This document shows, piece after piece, positions 1 through 7,627 of a stretch of 34,452 nucleotides of DNA. Source of the DNA: a virus; the IMG/VR virus record IMGVR_UViG_3300028393_000200, positions 1-34,452 of that record; one strand, written 5' to 3'. The position numbers and the translations under genes are program-made. Positions within the stretch are counted from its first letter, which is position 1, and each line of letters starts with the position of its first letter. The notes beneath the pieces were generated by a model. The model was not told the origin of the DNA. It did no database searches and saw nothing but the letters and a program-made list of their open reading frames with translations.

Positions 1-388
<388 letters not shown>

Positions 389-392
<4 letters not shown>

Positions 393-577
393 AGCATCAA
401 ACCTTTAATTTCTTCTTCGGTTAAACCTAGTTTTATTAGTTTGTCTATTGCAGATTGTTTATGGTTATAGAAATCAGGAACCTCTTCTTGACTAACTATG
501 TTATTTAAAGGATGCGGATGTTCTGGTGAACATTCTATGCAGTAGCCACCAACTCCGTAAGTAATATTAATTGCCAT
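389..577 (-). CDS. Small conserved-looking protein between two fibre genes
   Basis: This 62-aa protein has an unknown role. It opens with [12 protein letters not shown], contains a Cys/His-containing segment ([12 protein letters not shown]) and ends with a Leu/Glu-rich stretch ([15 protein letters not shown]) that could be an amphipathic helix. Its start overlaps the upstream fibre stop as TAATG at 575-579, and its stop overlaps the next fibre start as ATGA. Translation of the three genes is therefore probably coupled. The position between two collagen-like fibre genes suggests a fibre-associated or chaperone-like protein, but this is inference only. Confidence 0.7.
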
Positions 578-1728
578 TATGACATCCTTAAAAGTATTGC
601 TGGGTATGCACTGTTATATGTAGTGCTATAAGTACTTCCCCAAGTAGAAGGTAATGCTCCAGTTACTCCTGTTTGATAGTAACCTGTGCTAACGTGTCCA
701 AAACCATAAGGGTCATTAGTAGTACCAACAAAAGGGTTGTAATTTCCACTGGTTATTACAGTAAGAGCATTGGCACCTTGAGCGCATGCTGCAACCCATA
801 CTTGACCAGATAATGTTTGGGAAATAGTAATTCCTTGGAGGCCAGTAGTACTCATACTAACTGTGCCATAGTCTGCTAGTAATGCACCAGGTAATCCATT
901 GTTATCTAAATAAATACCTAATCTCATTGCAGAACCAGTACCTAAAGCATAAGCAGCAATGCTATTAAAGGTAGTTGCATTTCCAACATAGAAAGGAGTA
1001 ACATATAAATTATTTTGAGTTACAGTATTATTGCCACCCGTGCCAGTATAGTTACCAAAATGCCAAGAGTTTGTAATCTTACCACGTCTAAACTGTAAAT
1101 TGTCATAGCGCAAGTTATTCCAAGCAGTTGAACCATCACCAGTTTTTGAGTAACCAGTATCAGTTTCAAAACCTGTTTCACCTGCTGCTAGTGTTGGGTT
1201 TGAACTTGTCCAGTTAGCAGCAGTATCTCTACGAAGTTGGATATTGGTATCTCTAGTTACCGTTCCACCACTTACAGATGTTAGAGATGCTTGGCTTATA
1301 TCTGCCCATAAAATTCCAGTATCTGCTGGTGCCGTGGTTTGGGAAACTATTCCTCGAGCACCAGTCATGCCTGTGGCACCTGTGTTACCTGTTGCTCCTG
1401 TCGCACCAGTTGCTCCAGTGGCACCAGTAGCACCAATTGGTCCAGTTAGGCCCGTGGCTCCTGTGGCTCCTGTCGCTCCCGTAAGGCCTGTGCTACCCGT
1501 AGCACCCGTGTTGCCTGTTGCACCAGTTACACCAGTCATACCAGTAGCCCCTGTTGCCCCTACATTGCCAGGAGTACCCTGTGGACCCTGGTCATTAGAT
1601 AGAACAACAGTAGTCTCAGGGGTTGTGACCTGCTCAACAATTACATTGATAGCCTCAGTGTCTGGGCTGATATTGACAGATATGTTATTGCTGTCAATAG
1701 GTTCAATAATTACAACTGTCTCACTCAT
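577..1728 (-). CDS. Collagen-like tail fibre with Mtd-N-like domain
   Basis: This 383-aa protein is probably a tail fibre or receptor-binding protein. Residues 1-46 form a Val/Ile/Thr-rich N-terminal head. Residues 48-126 are Gly-X-Y triplets, mostly GATG-type. Residues about 160-207 ([40 protein letters not shown]) match the N-terminal domain of phage major tropism determinant proteins, a small beta domain common in fibres. The remaining 175 residues are Gly/Ser/Thr-rich and probably form the beta-structured receptor-binding tip. The start at 1728 overlaps the stop of the upstream 113-aa protein. The DNA repeats closely resemble those of the truncated fibre gene at the left edge, so recombination between the two is possible. 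Confidence 0.88.
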   Translation of the reverse strand: MSETVVIIEPIDSNNISVNISPDTEAINVIVEQVTTPETTVVLSNDQGPQGTPGNVGATGATGMTGVTGATGNTGATGSTGLTGATGATGATGLTGPIGATGATGATGATGATGNTGATGMTGARGIVSQTTAPADTGILWADISQASLTSVSGGTVTRDTNIQLRRDTAANWTSSNPTLAAGETGFETDTGYSKTGDGSTAWNNLRYDNLQFRRGKITNSWHFGNYTGTGGNNTVTQNNLYVTPFYVGNATTFNSIAAYALGTGSAMRLGIYLDNNGLPGALLADYGTVSMSTTGLQGITISQTLSGQVWVAACAQGANALTVITSGNYNPFVGTTNDPYGFGHVSTGYYQTGVTGALPSTWGSTYSTTYNSAYPAILLRMS

Positions 1729-2066
1729 GAAGTCACCGCAGGTGTAACTACAAACTTCCCTTCAAGAAGACGAGTCACAACTGTACCTGAATTTAGCACA
1801 AAGTCATAAACATAACGGCCTGCTTCAAGTGCTGCTGTCTGAGTGCTTGACAATGTAACTGCAACAGTACCAGCAGTACCACCAAGTACAATCTTTCCAT
1901 TAGCATTAGTTGCAGTAACTGTTGTGGTACTAGCACCAACGAATGGGCGCACTGTCATGGTTGCTGTATAGTTGGTTAGATTCCAGACAGTATCACCAGA
2001 TTTAATTGTAAATTGAAATGTAAATGTTGCACCTTGTTCGCATACCAGATTATGTTTTGCACTCAT
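1725..2066 (-). CDS. Phage virion beta-sandwich protein
   Basis: This 113-aa protein starts [20 protein letters not shown] and contains [14 protein letters not shown], a pattern seen in small phage proteins with an immunoglobulin-like or baseplate-type beta-sandwich. The rest alternates short beta strands ([29 protein letters not shown]). No catalytic motif is visible. Its start overlaps the upstream stop and its stop overlaps the fibre start by 4 nt, so it is translated with the fibre operon. A role in attaching fibres to the tail or capsid is inferred from family resemblance and position. Confidence 0.72.
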   Translation of the reverse strand: MSAKHNLVCEQGATFTFQFTIKSGDTVWNLTNYTATMTVRPFVGASTTTVTATNANGKIVLGGTAGTVAVTLSSTQTAALEAGRYVYDFVLNSGTVVTRLLEGKFVVTPAVTS

Positions 2067-2335
2067 TACATATTCACCTTTCTTAAGGCCGCGGCTGGTC
2101 CAAGTCCAGTTGTTCCAGCAATAGCATTACATGCACCTTGAAGGTCCTTCCATCGTGAGATAGGAAGTCCAGCATAGATATTACAAGCACCAGTAGCAGC
2201 AAGACCAGTAGTTCCAGCAAGTTTATTTGCTGCACCTTCATCGTCTAGCCATTGTGTCTTTGGGGGAAGTGTACCACCAAATGCGAGGCGGTTGAGTTCC
2301 TCAATTAATGTACTTCCTTCTCTGCCTGTTGCCAT
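2066..2335 (-). CDS. Small virion-associated protein of unknown function
   Basis: This 89-aa protein carries an internal imperfect repeat: two segments around NKLAGTTGLAATGACN and NAIAGTTGLGPAAALR share an A-GTTGL core about 35 residues apart. No enzymatic motif is seen. It sits between the glycosyltransferase and the beta-sandwich protein with overlapping or near-overlapping ends, so it is co-translated with the tail-fibre genes. A minor virion component is the most likely role, inferred from context. Confidence 0.7.
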   Translation of the reverse strand: MATGREGSTLIEELNRLAFGGTLPPKTQWLDDEGAANKLAGTTGLAATGACNIYAGLPISRWKDLQGACNAIAGTTGLGPAAALRKVNM

Positions 2336-2346
2336 TGCTGACCTCT

Positions 2347-3072
2347 CTACTTCATATAGTCTGGAGTAATCAACTTACTCTTTGGCTTCTTAGGTTCTTC
2401 TTGAGCACCCATAAAAGCATTGTAATAATTAATATCAAACGAAAATCGTTTCATATGTGGAACTGTTGCACCTGTGTGTGCAAACAGTGGAACATCTGCC
2501 TTATCACATAGTGCAAAGAAATATATATCCTCACCCAGGAAGTTCTTGCCATGTCCAATGTCTGAGAACAATGGACCATCTGCAACAACGGCCCTAATTC
2601 TTTCCACGACACTTCTATGCATTAGGACATATCCCATGCCAGCTGCACCTACCTGTATTAGTTCGTTCTTAGGCAGTGGATGAATTCGCTTGACACCAAT
2701 TTGATTTTCATTTACTACAAAATCAAACAATGTTGGCATTGGAACCATTAAAGTTTCTTCTGGTGTATCTGTTGTAAAGTAAACTCCTGTTAAGATTGGA
2801 CGCTTTTCAACATCTTTATTATCCCAGAGAAGTTTAAAGGTATCTACACCAATTACAACATCTGAGTCAACCCATAGAAGCCAATCAGATTTATTACCAT
2901 CATACCAATGATTAATTATTCGCTCACGTTGTCGAGCAATTTGATTGCCCTGACTGCGCAAGGTTCCAACAACATCAACCTCAGAATGAAGCATAACATC
3001 TGTAACGCCTTGCATAAACTTTCCATCAACCATACCATTATCGCACCAGGCGATTGTTAATTTGTCGTTCAT
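2347..3072 (-). CDS. Glycosyltransferase-like protein (GT-A fold)
   Basis: This 241-aa protein is probably a nucleotide-sugar-dependent glycosyltransferase. The acidic WVDSDV motif (D69-x-D71) is the metal/nucleotide-sugar-binding DxD signature of GT-A enzymes. It is preceded by a helix with the basic run NQIARQRERIINHW, as in phage glycosyltransferases that scan for a change in the visible field. A second feature is ILTGVYFTTDTPEE. The ATG at 3070-3072 is chosen over an in-frame GTG nine bases upstream because AAAGGTGG lies at proper distance in front of it. In the structural block such enzymes usually decorate capsid or fibre proteins; the sugar and target are unknown. Confidence 0.72.
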   Translation of the reverse strand: MNDKLTIAWCDNGMVDGKFMQGVTDVMLHSEVDVVGTLRSQGNQIARQRERIINHWYDGNKSDWLLWVDSDVVIGVDTFKLLWDNKDVEKRPILTGVYFTTDTPEETLMVPMPTLFDFVVNENQIGVKRIHPLPKNELIQVGAAGMGYVLMHRSVVERIRAVVADGPLFSDIGHGKNFLGEDIYFFALCDKADVPLFAHTGATVPHMKRFSFDINYYNAFMGAQEEPKKPKSKLITPDYMK

Positions 3073-3086
3073 TGTCCCCACCTTTA

Positions 3087-3374
3087 CTATTTCTTTTTAT
3101 TACGAGCAGATATTGCTGCTGCTTTTTTCTTAGCATCAGCTTTTGAACTAGCACCCCATGCTTGAAGCGACAACAACAAACGTGTTGGCTCACCATTAGG
3201 CTTGCGTTCTGGTCCTGGAGCTCCACCCATACGTGCTAGGAAAGATGCTCTACGAGGATTGTCCCCAGATTTAACTGGAGGCTTGAGGGTTCCACCTTTG
3301 TAAGATGCTCTACCCTTTGCATTGAGTCCACCCGTAGGTGACTTACCTTCTTTGCGTGTCCATGCCTCAGTCAT
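3087..3374 (-). CDS. Small basic protein, DUF6321-like
   Basis: This 95-aa Lys/Arg-rich protein has the pattern WTRKEGKSPTGGLNAKGRAS, then PPVKSGDNPRRASFLARMGG and WGASSKADAKKKA. This resembles the short phage/environmental family annotated as DUF6321. The family has no established function, and its basic charge suggests nucleic-acid binding. The gene begins a run of five very small basic or unknown genes between the glycosyltransferase and the capsid gene. Assignment to the family is by eye. Confidence 0.75.
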   Translation of the reverse strand: MTEAWTRKEGKSPTGGLNAKGRASYKGGTLKPPVKSGDNPRRASFLARMGGAPGPERKPNGEPTRLLLSLQAWGASSKADAKKKAAAISARNKKK

Positions 3375-3379
3375 TTGTT

Positions 3380-3562
3380 TTACTTCATTCGTGTATCTGG
3401 TTGTGTTGGCCCAACTGATGTAACTGGTCCACGTGTTAGCGGTGGACGTACCATTGCTGCAGCAGGGTTTCCCTTTGTGCCAGGCTTGTGTTGTGGGTCG
3501 ACAGCCTTATAATCTTTTGCTTGGCTGCGTGTCTTAAGTCCAGTAATATTTACGATTGGCAT
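3380..3562 (-). CDS. Small basic protein of unknown function
   Basis: This 60-aa protein (MPIVNITGLKTRSQAKDYKA at the start) is rich in Lys, Pro and Thr, with no recognisable motif. Its ATG shares a base with the upstream TAA (TAATG at 3560-3564), which supports coupled translation with the DUF6496-like gene. It is probably a minor virion or DNA-associated protein, judged only by charge and neighbours. Confidence 0.65.
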   Translation of the reverse strand: MPIVNITGLKTRSQAKDYKAVDPQHKPGTKGNPAAAMVRPPLTRGPVTSVGPTQPDTRMK

Positions 3563-3720
3563 TATTTCTTCTTCACTTTCTTTGCTTCCGATAGGGCTAT
3601 AGCGATTGCTTGCTTAGGGTTCTTGACAATCTTACCACCCTTACCAGAGTGGAGAGTGCCAGCCTTAAACTCATGCATGACCTTTGCGGTCTTCTTTGCT
3701 GCTTTAGTTTGCTTCTTCAT
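3562..3720 (-). CDS. DUF6496-like small basic protein
   Basis: This 52-aa protein is short enough to be missed by many gene callers. It begins MKKQTKAAKKTAKVMHEFKA and continues GTLHSGKGGKIVKNPKQAIA then IALSEAKKVKKK. The core (MHEFK, LHSG, NPKQAIAIALSEA) matches the small family annotated as DUF6496, found in phages and bacteria, function unknown. Its stop overlaps the next start as TAATG and its start overlaps the upstream stop as ATGA (3717-3720). These overlaps strongly support it as a real gene. Confidence 0.78.
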   Translation of the reverse strand: MKKQTKAAKKTAKVMHEFKAGTLHSGKGGKIVKNPKQAIAIALSEAKKVKKK

Positions 3721-3941
3721 TTCTTAATCTGATTTCCTTTGGTATCATAACGACGGCCTTGGAGTCCAGCTCCTAGAACCTGACCAAATTCCTTGCGTGT
3801 TTTAGCAGCAAGAGCATTTGCCTTAGCGTCGGTCCCTGGTCCTGATGTGTTGCTCATTTCAATTTGAGACCTATATGATTGATAGGCATCATTAATTTCA
3901 TTAGCAAAGTTTTGTAGGTAGTTGGCTTTTTTAGCAGCCAT
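3717..3941 (-). CDS. Small unknown protein of the virion operon
   Basis: This 74-aa protein (MAAKKANYLQNFANEINDAY at the start) is predicted largely helical, with a Lys-rich end (GRRYDTKGNQIKK). No family is recognised with confidence. It overlaps its downstream neighbour by 4 nt (ATGA) and lies 1 nt from the gene upstream, so it belongs to the same translational string. The position next to the capsid genes suggests a minor virion or head-completion role, which is speculative. Confidence 0.65.
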   Translation of the reverse strand: MAAKKANYLQNFANEINDAYQSYRSQIEMSNTSGPGTDAKANALAAKTRKEFGQVLGAGLQGRRYDTKGNQIKK

Positions 3942-3942
3942 G

Positions 3943-4095
3943 TCACTTCTTCTTCTTTGCTACAGACTTCTTAGCAGACTTCTTGACGACATCCTTGATG
4001 CCCATCTTCTTTTCCATTGCTGCCATCTTTGAGCCTTCGCCCTTTTCGTGCTTCTTCATTGCTGACTTTGATGCGTACATTTCCATTTTAGCCAT
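3943..4095 (-). CDS. Very small Lys/Met-rich protein
   Basis: This 50-aa protein starts at the ATG at 4093-4095 (MAKMEMYASKSAMKKHEKGE). It is dominated by Lys, Met and Ala and ends in a Lys run (KKSVAKKKK). The ATG shares a base with the upstream TAA (TAATG), and the TGA at 3943-3945 falls 1 nt before the next start, so the gene fits the operon exactly. The composition resembles small DNA-condensing or capsid-internal basic proteins, but no function can be assigned. Confidence 0.68.
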   Translation of the reverse strand: MAKMEMYASKSAMKKHEKGEGSKMAAMEKKMGIKDVVKKSAKKSVAKKKK

Positions 4096-4523
4096 TATAC
4101 TGCTCCTATTTCTTTGAGTACTTCGGTTGATGATTTAGTTATATCTTTAGCCTTAGGCATAGTCTCAGCATTGTAAGCCTTACCCAAAGTTTCAGATGCC
4201 GTATAAGCTGATTCAATATCAGCCATGCGTGTACCTGCTGGCTGCATGCCTTGTGAGCGTGCATCCCTATATGCTTTCAGTTCTGCATTCCATTTCTTAT
4301 CTGGAATATCTCGTGTTGCATCTCCTGGATTTAATTGAAGACCCTTGGCCTTACAGCCAAAACAATCCTCGCCACACTGAGTATGGTCAACTGAAATCTC
4401 TTCATACTCAAATGGTTTATCAGAAGTTATATCGCATAGTACGCAACCCCAAAGGCTTGCTTCAAAATTATGTTCTGCAGTAAAGCCCCACTCAAGAACT
4501 TTACTAATGTGCTGGTGTCCCAT
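4095..4523 (-). CDS. Putative zinc-binding phage protein
   Basis: This 142-aa protein has a metal-site-like N-terminal half: H3 and H5 near the start, then GCVLCD, DHTQCGEDCFGCKAKG. These Cys pairs (CxxC, CxxxCxxC) could bind one or two zinc ions. The C-terminal half is charged, Ala-rich and probably helical (AELKAYRDARSQG, KDITKSSTEVLKEIGAV). The CFGCK-GLQLNPGDA segment recalls conserved uncharacterised proteins of environmental phages. It lies between a protein that may be a head component and the tiny basic genes. The function is unknown. Confidence 0.7.
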   Translation of the reverse strand: MGHQHISKVLEWGFTAEHNFEASLWGCVLCDITSDKPFEYEEISVDHTQCGEDCFGCKAKGLQLNPGDATRDIPDKKWNAELKAYRDARSQGMQPAGTRMADIESAYTASETLGKAYNAETMPKAKDITKSSTEVLKEIGAV

Positions 4524-4531
4524 TTGTATTC

Positions 4532-4804
4532 CTATTCCACTACGAAGTTAGCTTCAGTTACTCCAACGCCACCAGCAATCAATGCTGCCTTAGTTGCTTC
4601 ACTTACTCCACGTGTTACATATCCTCCACGATATACTTCATCGTAGTTGTTTAAGTCTGAATCCACAGAGTATCGAATCTGTGAATAGACTCCACCAGAT
4701 TTAACAATGGTTATTCCTTTGCGCAGTTTTGCGAAGTAGAACAAGCGGTGCTTTCCTGATGGACCTTCTAGCACATATGGTGTGCTGAATTTATAAGTTG
4801 CCAT
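4532..4804 (-). CDS. Small virion protein next to capsid gene
   Basis: This 90-aa protein has alternating hydrophobic and charged segments typical of beta structure (MATYKFSTPYVLEGPSGKHR, YFAKLRKGITIV). It is preceded by a GGAGAA ribosome-binding site (4808-4813 region). It is the first gene after the major capsid protein and is separated from it by a small hairpin. A capsid decoration or head-tail joining role is plausible from position, but no family is recognised. Confidence 0.68.
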   Translation of the reverse strand: MATYKFSTPYVLEGPSGKHRLFYFAKLRKGITIVKSGGVYSQIRYSVDSDLNNYDEVYRGGYVTRGVSEATKAALIAGGVGVTEANFVVE

Positions 4805-4831
4805 TGTTCTCCTTAATGAACTTACTGATGA

Positions 4832-4849
4832 GGCTAGGTTTCCCTAGCC
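4832..4849 (-). terminator. Hairpin downstream of major capsid gene
   Basis: GGCTAGG (4832-4838), loop TTTC, CCTAGCC (4843-4849): a perfect 7-bp stem in the 60-bp gap after the capsid stop. No U-run follows on the minus strand, so it is more likely an mRNA-stabilising or partially attenuating hairpin than a full terminator. Confidence 0.5.
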
Positions 4850-4864
4850 CCACCCGTCAATCAA

Positions 4865-5821
4865 TTATGAAGCGATTGATGAACCTGATTCGATTCGGTA
4901 TAGTGCTTCTTCACGGTAGCGTGCAAAGCCTAGTACGCCGTACCAACCCATTGGGCGGTGACGCATCAACTTGTCAACTACTGGTCCGATTACTACGTGT
5001 GGCTCTTCTGCAACTGCCTCTGCCAATGCTTGCTGTCCAGCAATAATTGTGCGGTAGTTACGAGCAGATGATGCACCGTCAGTAGCATTGTACAGACGTG
5101 GTGACTCTACGAAGTATGCACCTTCGTATGTACCGATTTCGCCTGCCCAGATGCGGTCCTGTGCAGAACCGTACTGGTTTGGTAGCAACCAACCTGATGA
5201 ACCAGTCTCAGCACGAAGGTCGTGTGAAACTTCTGGGTGGATACCAGCCCAGTATAGTGAGCCCTTGCGAGCGATTGTCTTACCAGCGCGTAGCTTGGCA
5301 ACTGCCTTGCGTACGTTAGCTGAAGATAGTGTAGCAGCAGCTGTTACAGTTGCTGTTGATGTTGCTGTTGAACCTGAGTAGATTACGTTTGTTCCGCTGC
5401 GCAATGCTGTCATTGCAACAGAGTCAATAGAATCTGCAAGGTTGAACGCGATAATGTTAGCAATTGCTGGGTCTACATCAGCTAGGCTGAATAGTTCCAA
5501 CGCACGTGTTACAAGAACAGAGTTACCGTACTCGTTAAGAGTAATAGTAACTGATGTTGGTGTAGACAGTGCTACTGCATCTGGGTCAGTATCTTCTGTC
5601 AGAGCAGATGTTGCTGGTGATAGGTCAACGTAACGTTGTAGAACAACTGTTGAACCTGGGATAGACTGGTTAGTAGGACGCTTATCTGCGACAGAACGAA
5701 TTAGGGGTTCTGCACGGAGGGCGAATTCTAGAAGACGGTCATACGCCTTCTGTACTAGACCAGCACTTCCAAGTGTACCTCCGAGTGAGGACGAACCTGT
5801 GGTTGTGTAGGCATTAGCCAT
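4865..5821 (-). CDS. Major capsid protein, N4-gp56 type
   Basis: This 318-aa protein is the shell subunit. The stretch LVQKAYDRLLEFALRAEPLI, followed by SVADKRPTNQSIPGSTVVLQ and RYVDLSPATSALTEDTDPDA, is characteristic of the N4-gp56 family of HK97-fold capsid proteins. Also typical are an Ala/Val/Thr-rich middle, the KLRAGKTIARKG loop and a C-terminal segment on LMRHRPMGWYGVLGFARYRE. The length is in the usual range. A strong ribosome-binding site (GGAGGTGA, 6 nt before the ATG at 5819-5821) fits high expression. The upstream neighbour is the scaffold gene, the normal order in this family. Hairpins lie before the scaffold and after this gene. Confidence 0.93.
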   Translation of the reverse strand: MANAYTTTGSSSLGGTLGSAGLVQKAYDRLLEFALRAEPLIRSVADKRPTNQSIPGSTVVLQRYVDLSPATSALTEDTDPDAVALSTPTSVTITLNEYGNSVLVTRALELFSLADVDPAIANIIAFNLADSIDSVAMTALRSGTNVIYSGSTATSTATVTAAATLSSANVRKAVAKLRAGKTIARKGSLYWAGIHPEVSHDLRAETGSSGWLLPNQYGSAQDRIWAGEIGTYEGAYFVESPRLYNATDGASSARNYRTIIAGQQALAEAVAEEPHVVIGPVVDKLMRHRPMGWYGVLGFARYREEALYRIESGSSIAS

Positions 5822-5848
5822 TTATGTCACCTCCAAGTGACTAGGAAA

Positions 5849-6328
5849 CTATGATTTTTGTGAGTAAAGAATTGAGATTAACTCTTCTGCAGATTCTGCA
5901 TTGTTGAGTCTCATCTCTAAGTTCTCGCCTCGGTCAGGTGTTGTAGCACCTTGAGTGACACTGTCCTGGTTGCGTAATGCAGCTCGGTCAATATCACTTA
6001 CTGCTGGTGCATCTTCAGACTTCGTAAGCCCGAACAAATCTCCGTTATCTTCTAGCCAATTATTAACTGACTCTTCAGATACATCGTCTATGTCCTTGAG
6101 GATTAATCGAACTGCCTTAGGATTTACACCCTTCTTTTCTAGGACTTCTTTGACTGTACGCTCACGCTGCTGCTTGGATAATCCTTCGAGCTGGTCTGTG
6201 AGTTCTTTGATACGCTTCTCATCTGCACGCTTGGCCTTACGCAACTTTTTAAGTAAATCGCTTCCGTCCATAGGTGTGTCATCGATTGTATCTTCGTCTT
6301 CGTCTTCGTCCCAGTAGTTGTTGCTCAT
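5849..6328 (-). CDS. Capsid scaffolding protein
   Basis: This 159-aa acidic protein has a very acidic head (NYWDEDEDEDTIDD) followed by a Lys/Glu/Arg-rich coiled-coil region at about residues 25-70 (LLKKLRKAKRADEKRIKELT) and a helical tail. This composition and its place immediately before the capsid gene are typical of scaffold proteins that guide prohead assembly. The ATG at 6326-6328 (MSNNYWDEDED) is preferred over one 33 bases upstream because GGGTGG precedes it at the right spacing and the extra residues look non-coding. Confidence 0.85.
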   Translation of the reverse strand: MSNNYWDEDEDEDTIDDTPMDGSDLLKKLRKAKRADEKRIKELTDQLEGLSKQQRERTVKEVLEKKGVNPKAVRLILKDIDDVSEESVNNWLEDNGDLFGLTKSEDAPAVSDIDRAALRNQDSVTQGATTPDRGENLEMRLNNAESAEELISILYSQKS

Positions 6329-6370
6329 AGCAACCACCCTTCTATTCGTTGTTAGTCGCAAGCCTCAGTA

Positions 6371-6430
6371 TCTAGTCGGGGAACTAGACTGGCTCTTGCT
6401 ATCGGTCTTATACGCTGACGGGGCCGATAG
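6371..6430 (-). promoter_or_regulatory. Two hairpins before scaffold-capsid genes
   Basis: The 123-bp gap before the scaffold gene holds two perfect inverted repeats: TCTAGT (6371-6376)/ACTAGA (6383-6388), with a 6-nt loop, and CTATCGG (6399-6405)/CCGATAG (6424-6430), with an 18-nt loop. No clear U-run or TTGACA/TATAAT pair is present. They may be RNA-processing or stabilising elements that raise capsid mRNA above that of the upstream genes. Confidence 0.45.
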
Positions 6431-6451
6431 GTCCGTTCAGGATTCTATTTG

Positions 6452-7627
6452 TTAAATGATACCTGCTGTTGAACTCTTCTTTAGGTATCCGCTTGAGAAT
6501 GTTCCAGGAGCGGTTCCTGCGCTGCCAGAGAATCTTGCATTCTCTAGAGCATATAGGTCTAACTTCTTGCGTTCTTCAGATGCTAGTCCCTGGATTCTTG
6601 CCTTCTCTGCTTCTACCTGTCCATACTGTGGTAGACCCTTAGAGATAGAACTTAAGAACTCAGTCTGTGGAAGCTCTCTAGCAATTGCTCGATAGTCAAC
6701 ATTAGCCTGGGCTGCATCTTCACCTGAACGCATTGCTGCTTCTGTTCCGATGGTACCACCCATTACATTTGAGTATCTATCTGATTGGATAGATGTTGCT
6801 GCTTCGAATGCCTGGAGTCCCTGCTTAAGAGCAGCTCCACCAATCTCAGCAGAAGTAATCTTCTTCTCAAGTGCAGGCAATTGGTTCTTAGGGTCAAGCA
6901 TTGCTGCGACCAAATCACCTGTAGATAGTGATGAACCAAACTTCTTTAATGCATCAAGTACATTTGAATCAGCATTAAGAACTCTATTGTAAGCCATTGT
7001 TACTCTAGCCGTTACCTCATCTGGTGCTAGTTCATTGCCAATTAGCGTAGCGTACTGAGATGTATTTGCAAATCGACCAAGGTCATATGCCTTGAATATC
7101 TTTGCATATGCTTGCTCGTTAGCAAAGTAATCTTTTTCAGATAGAGGCGCTTTACCTGCAGCTATCAGTGTGGCATTGCCAGAGAAACGTTCTAGGTATG
7201 ACTTGTTGTAACGTGGGTCGCTACGAAGCAATGTTAACATATCAGTTGATGAAATGTCTGGATAGTCTGAACGAATCTGTGCTAATGTATCTGCAAGACC
7301 AGTAATCTTATATACACCAAGACCAGCAACCATTGATGCATATACTGGGTCTTCTGATGCTGAACGTGGATTCTTCTCAGCATCTATAATCTCGTAACTT
7401 CCATCGCTATAGATTATAGTTGTGCTTCCATCAGCATTCTTAATTTCATTTGTCTTTATCTTAGTTGGCTGTTCCCCTGGAACTTGAAACTCGGAACCAG
7501 TTTGGATTCCTGCCATTGGGTAATCTACATTAGATACCTGATTAGTTACGCTAGAACCTACTGTTCCACCATAGCCAACCTCAGGTGCAGCATAGTAGTC
7601 AGGCATATCTCTATCTAGTCTTGCCAT
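6452..7627 (-). CDS. Internal virion protein candidate (391 aa)
   Basis: This 391-aa protein has an unknown family. The N-terminal 80 residues are low in helix (many Gly, Thr and Tyr) and contain a short beta-hairpin-like NADGSTTIIYSDGSYEIID. The rest is helical with Ala/Leu-rich stretches. The C-terminus is Gly/Ser-rich (NARFSGSAGTAPGTFSSGYL). Its stop precedes the scaffold region and it follows two other proteins of similar character without gaps. In short-tailed phages such a set of large helical proteins between portal and capsid genes often forms ejection/internal core proteins; that role is inferred here. Confidence 0.72.
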   Translation of the reverse strand: MARLDRDMPDYYAAPEVGYGGTVGSSVTNQVSNVDYPMAGIQTGSEFQVPGEQPTKIKTNEIKNADGSTTIIYSDGSYEIIDAEKNPRSASEDPVYASMVAGLGVYKITGLADTLAQIRSDYPDISSTDMLTLLRSDPRYNKSYLERFSGNATLIAAGKAPLSEKDYFANEQAYAKIFKAYDLGRFANTSQYATLIGNELAPDEVTARVTMAYNRVLNADSNVLDALKKFGSSLSTGDLVAAMLDPKNQLPALEKKITSAEIGGAALKQGLQAFEAATSIQSDRYSNVMGGTIGTEAAMRSGEDAAQANVDYRAIARELPQTEFLSSISKGLPQYGQVEAEKARIQGLASEERKKLDLYALENARFSGSAGTAPGTFSSGYLKKSSTAGII

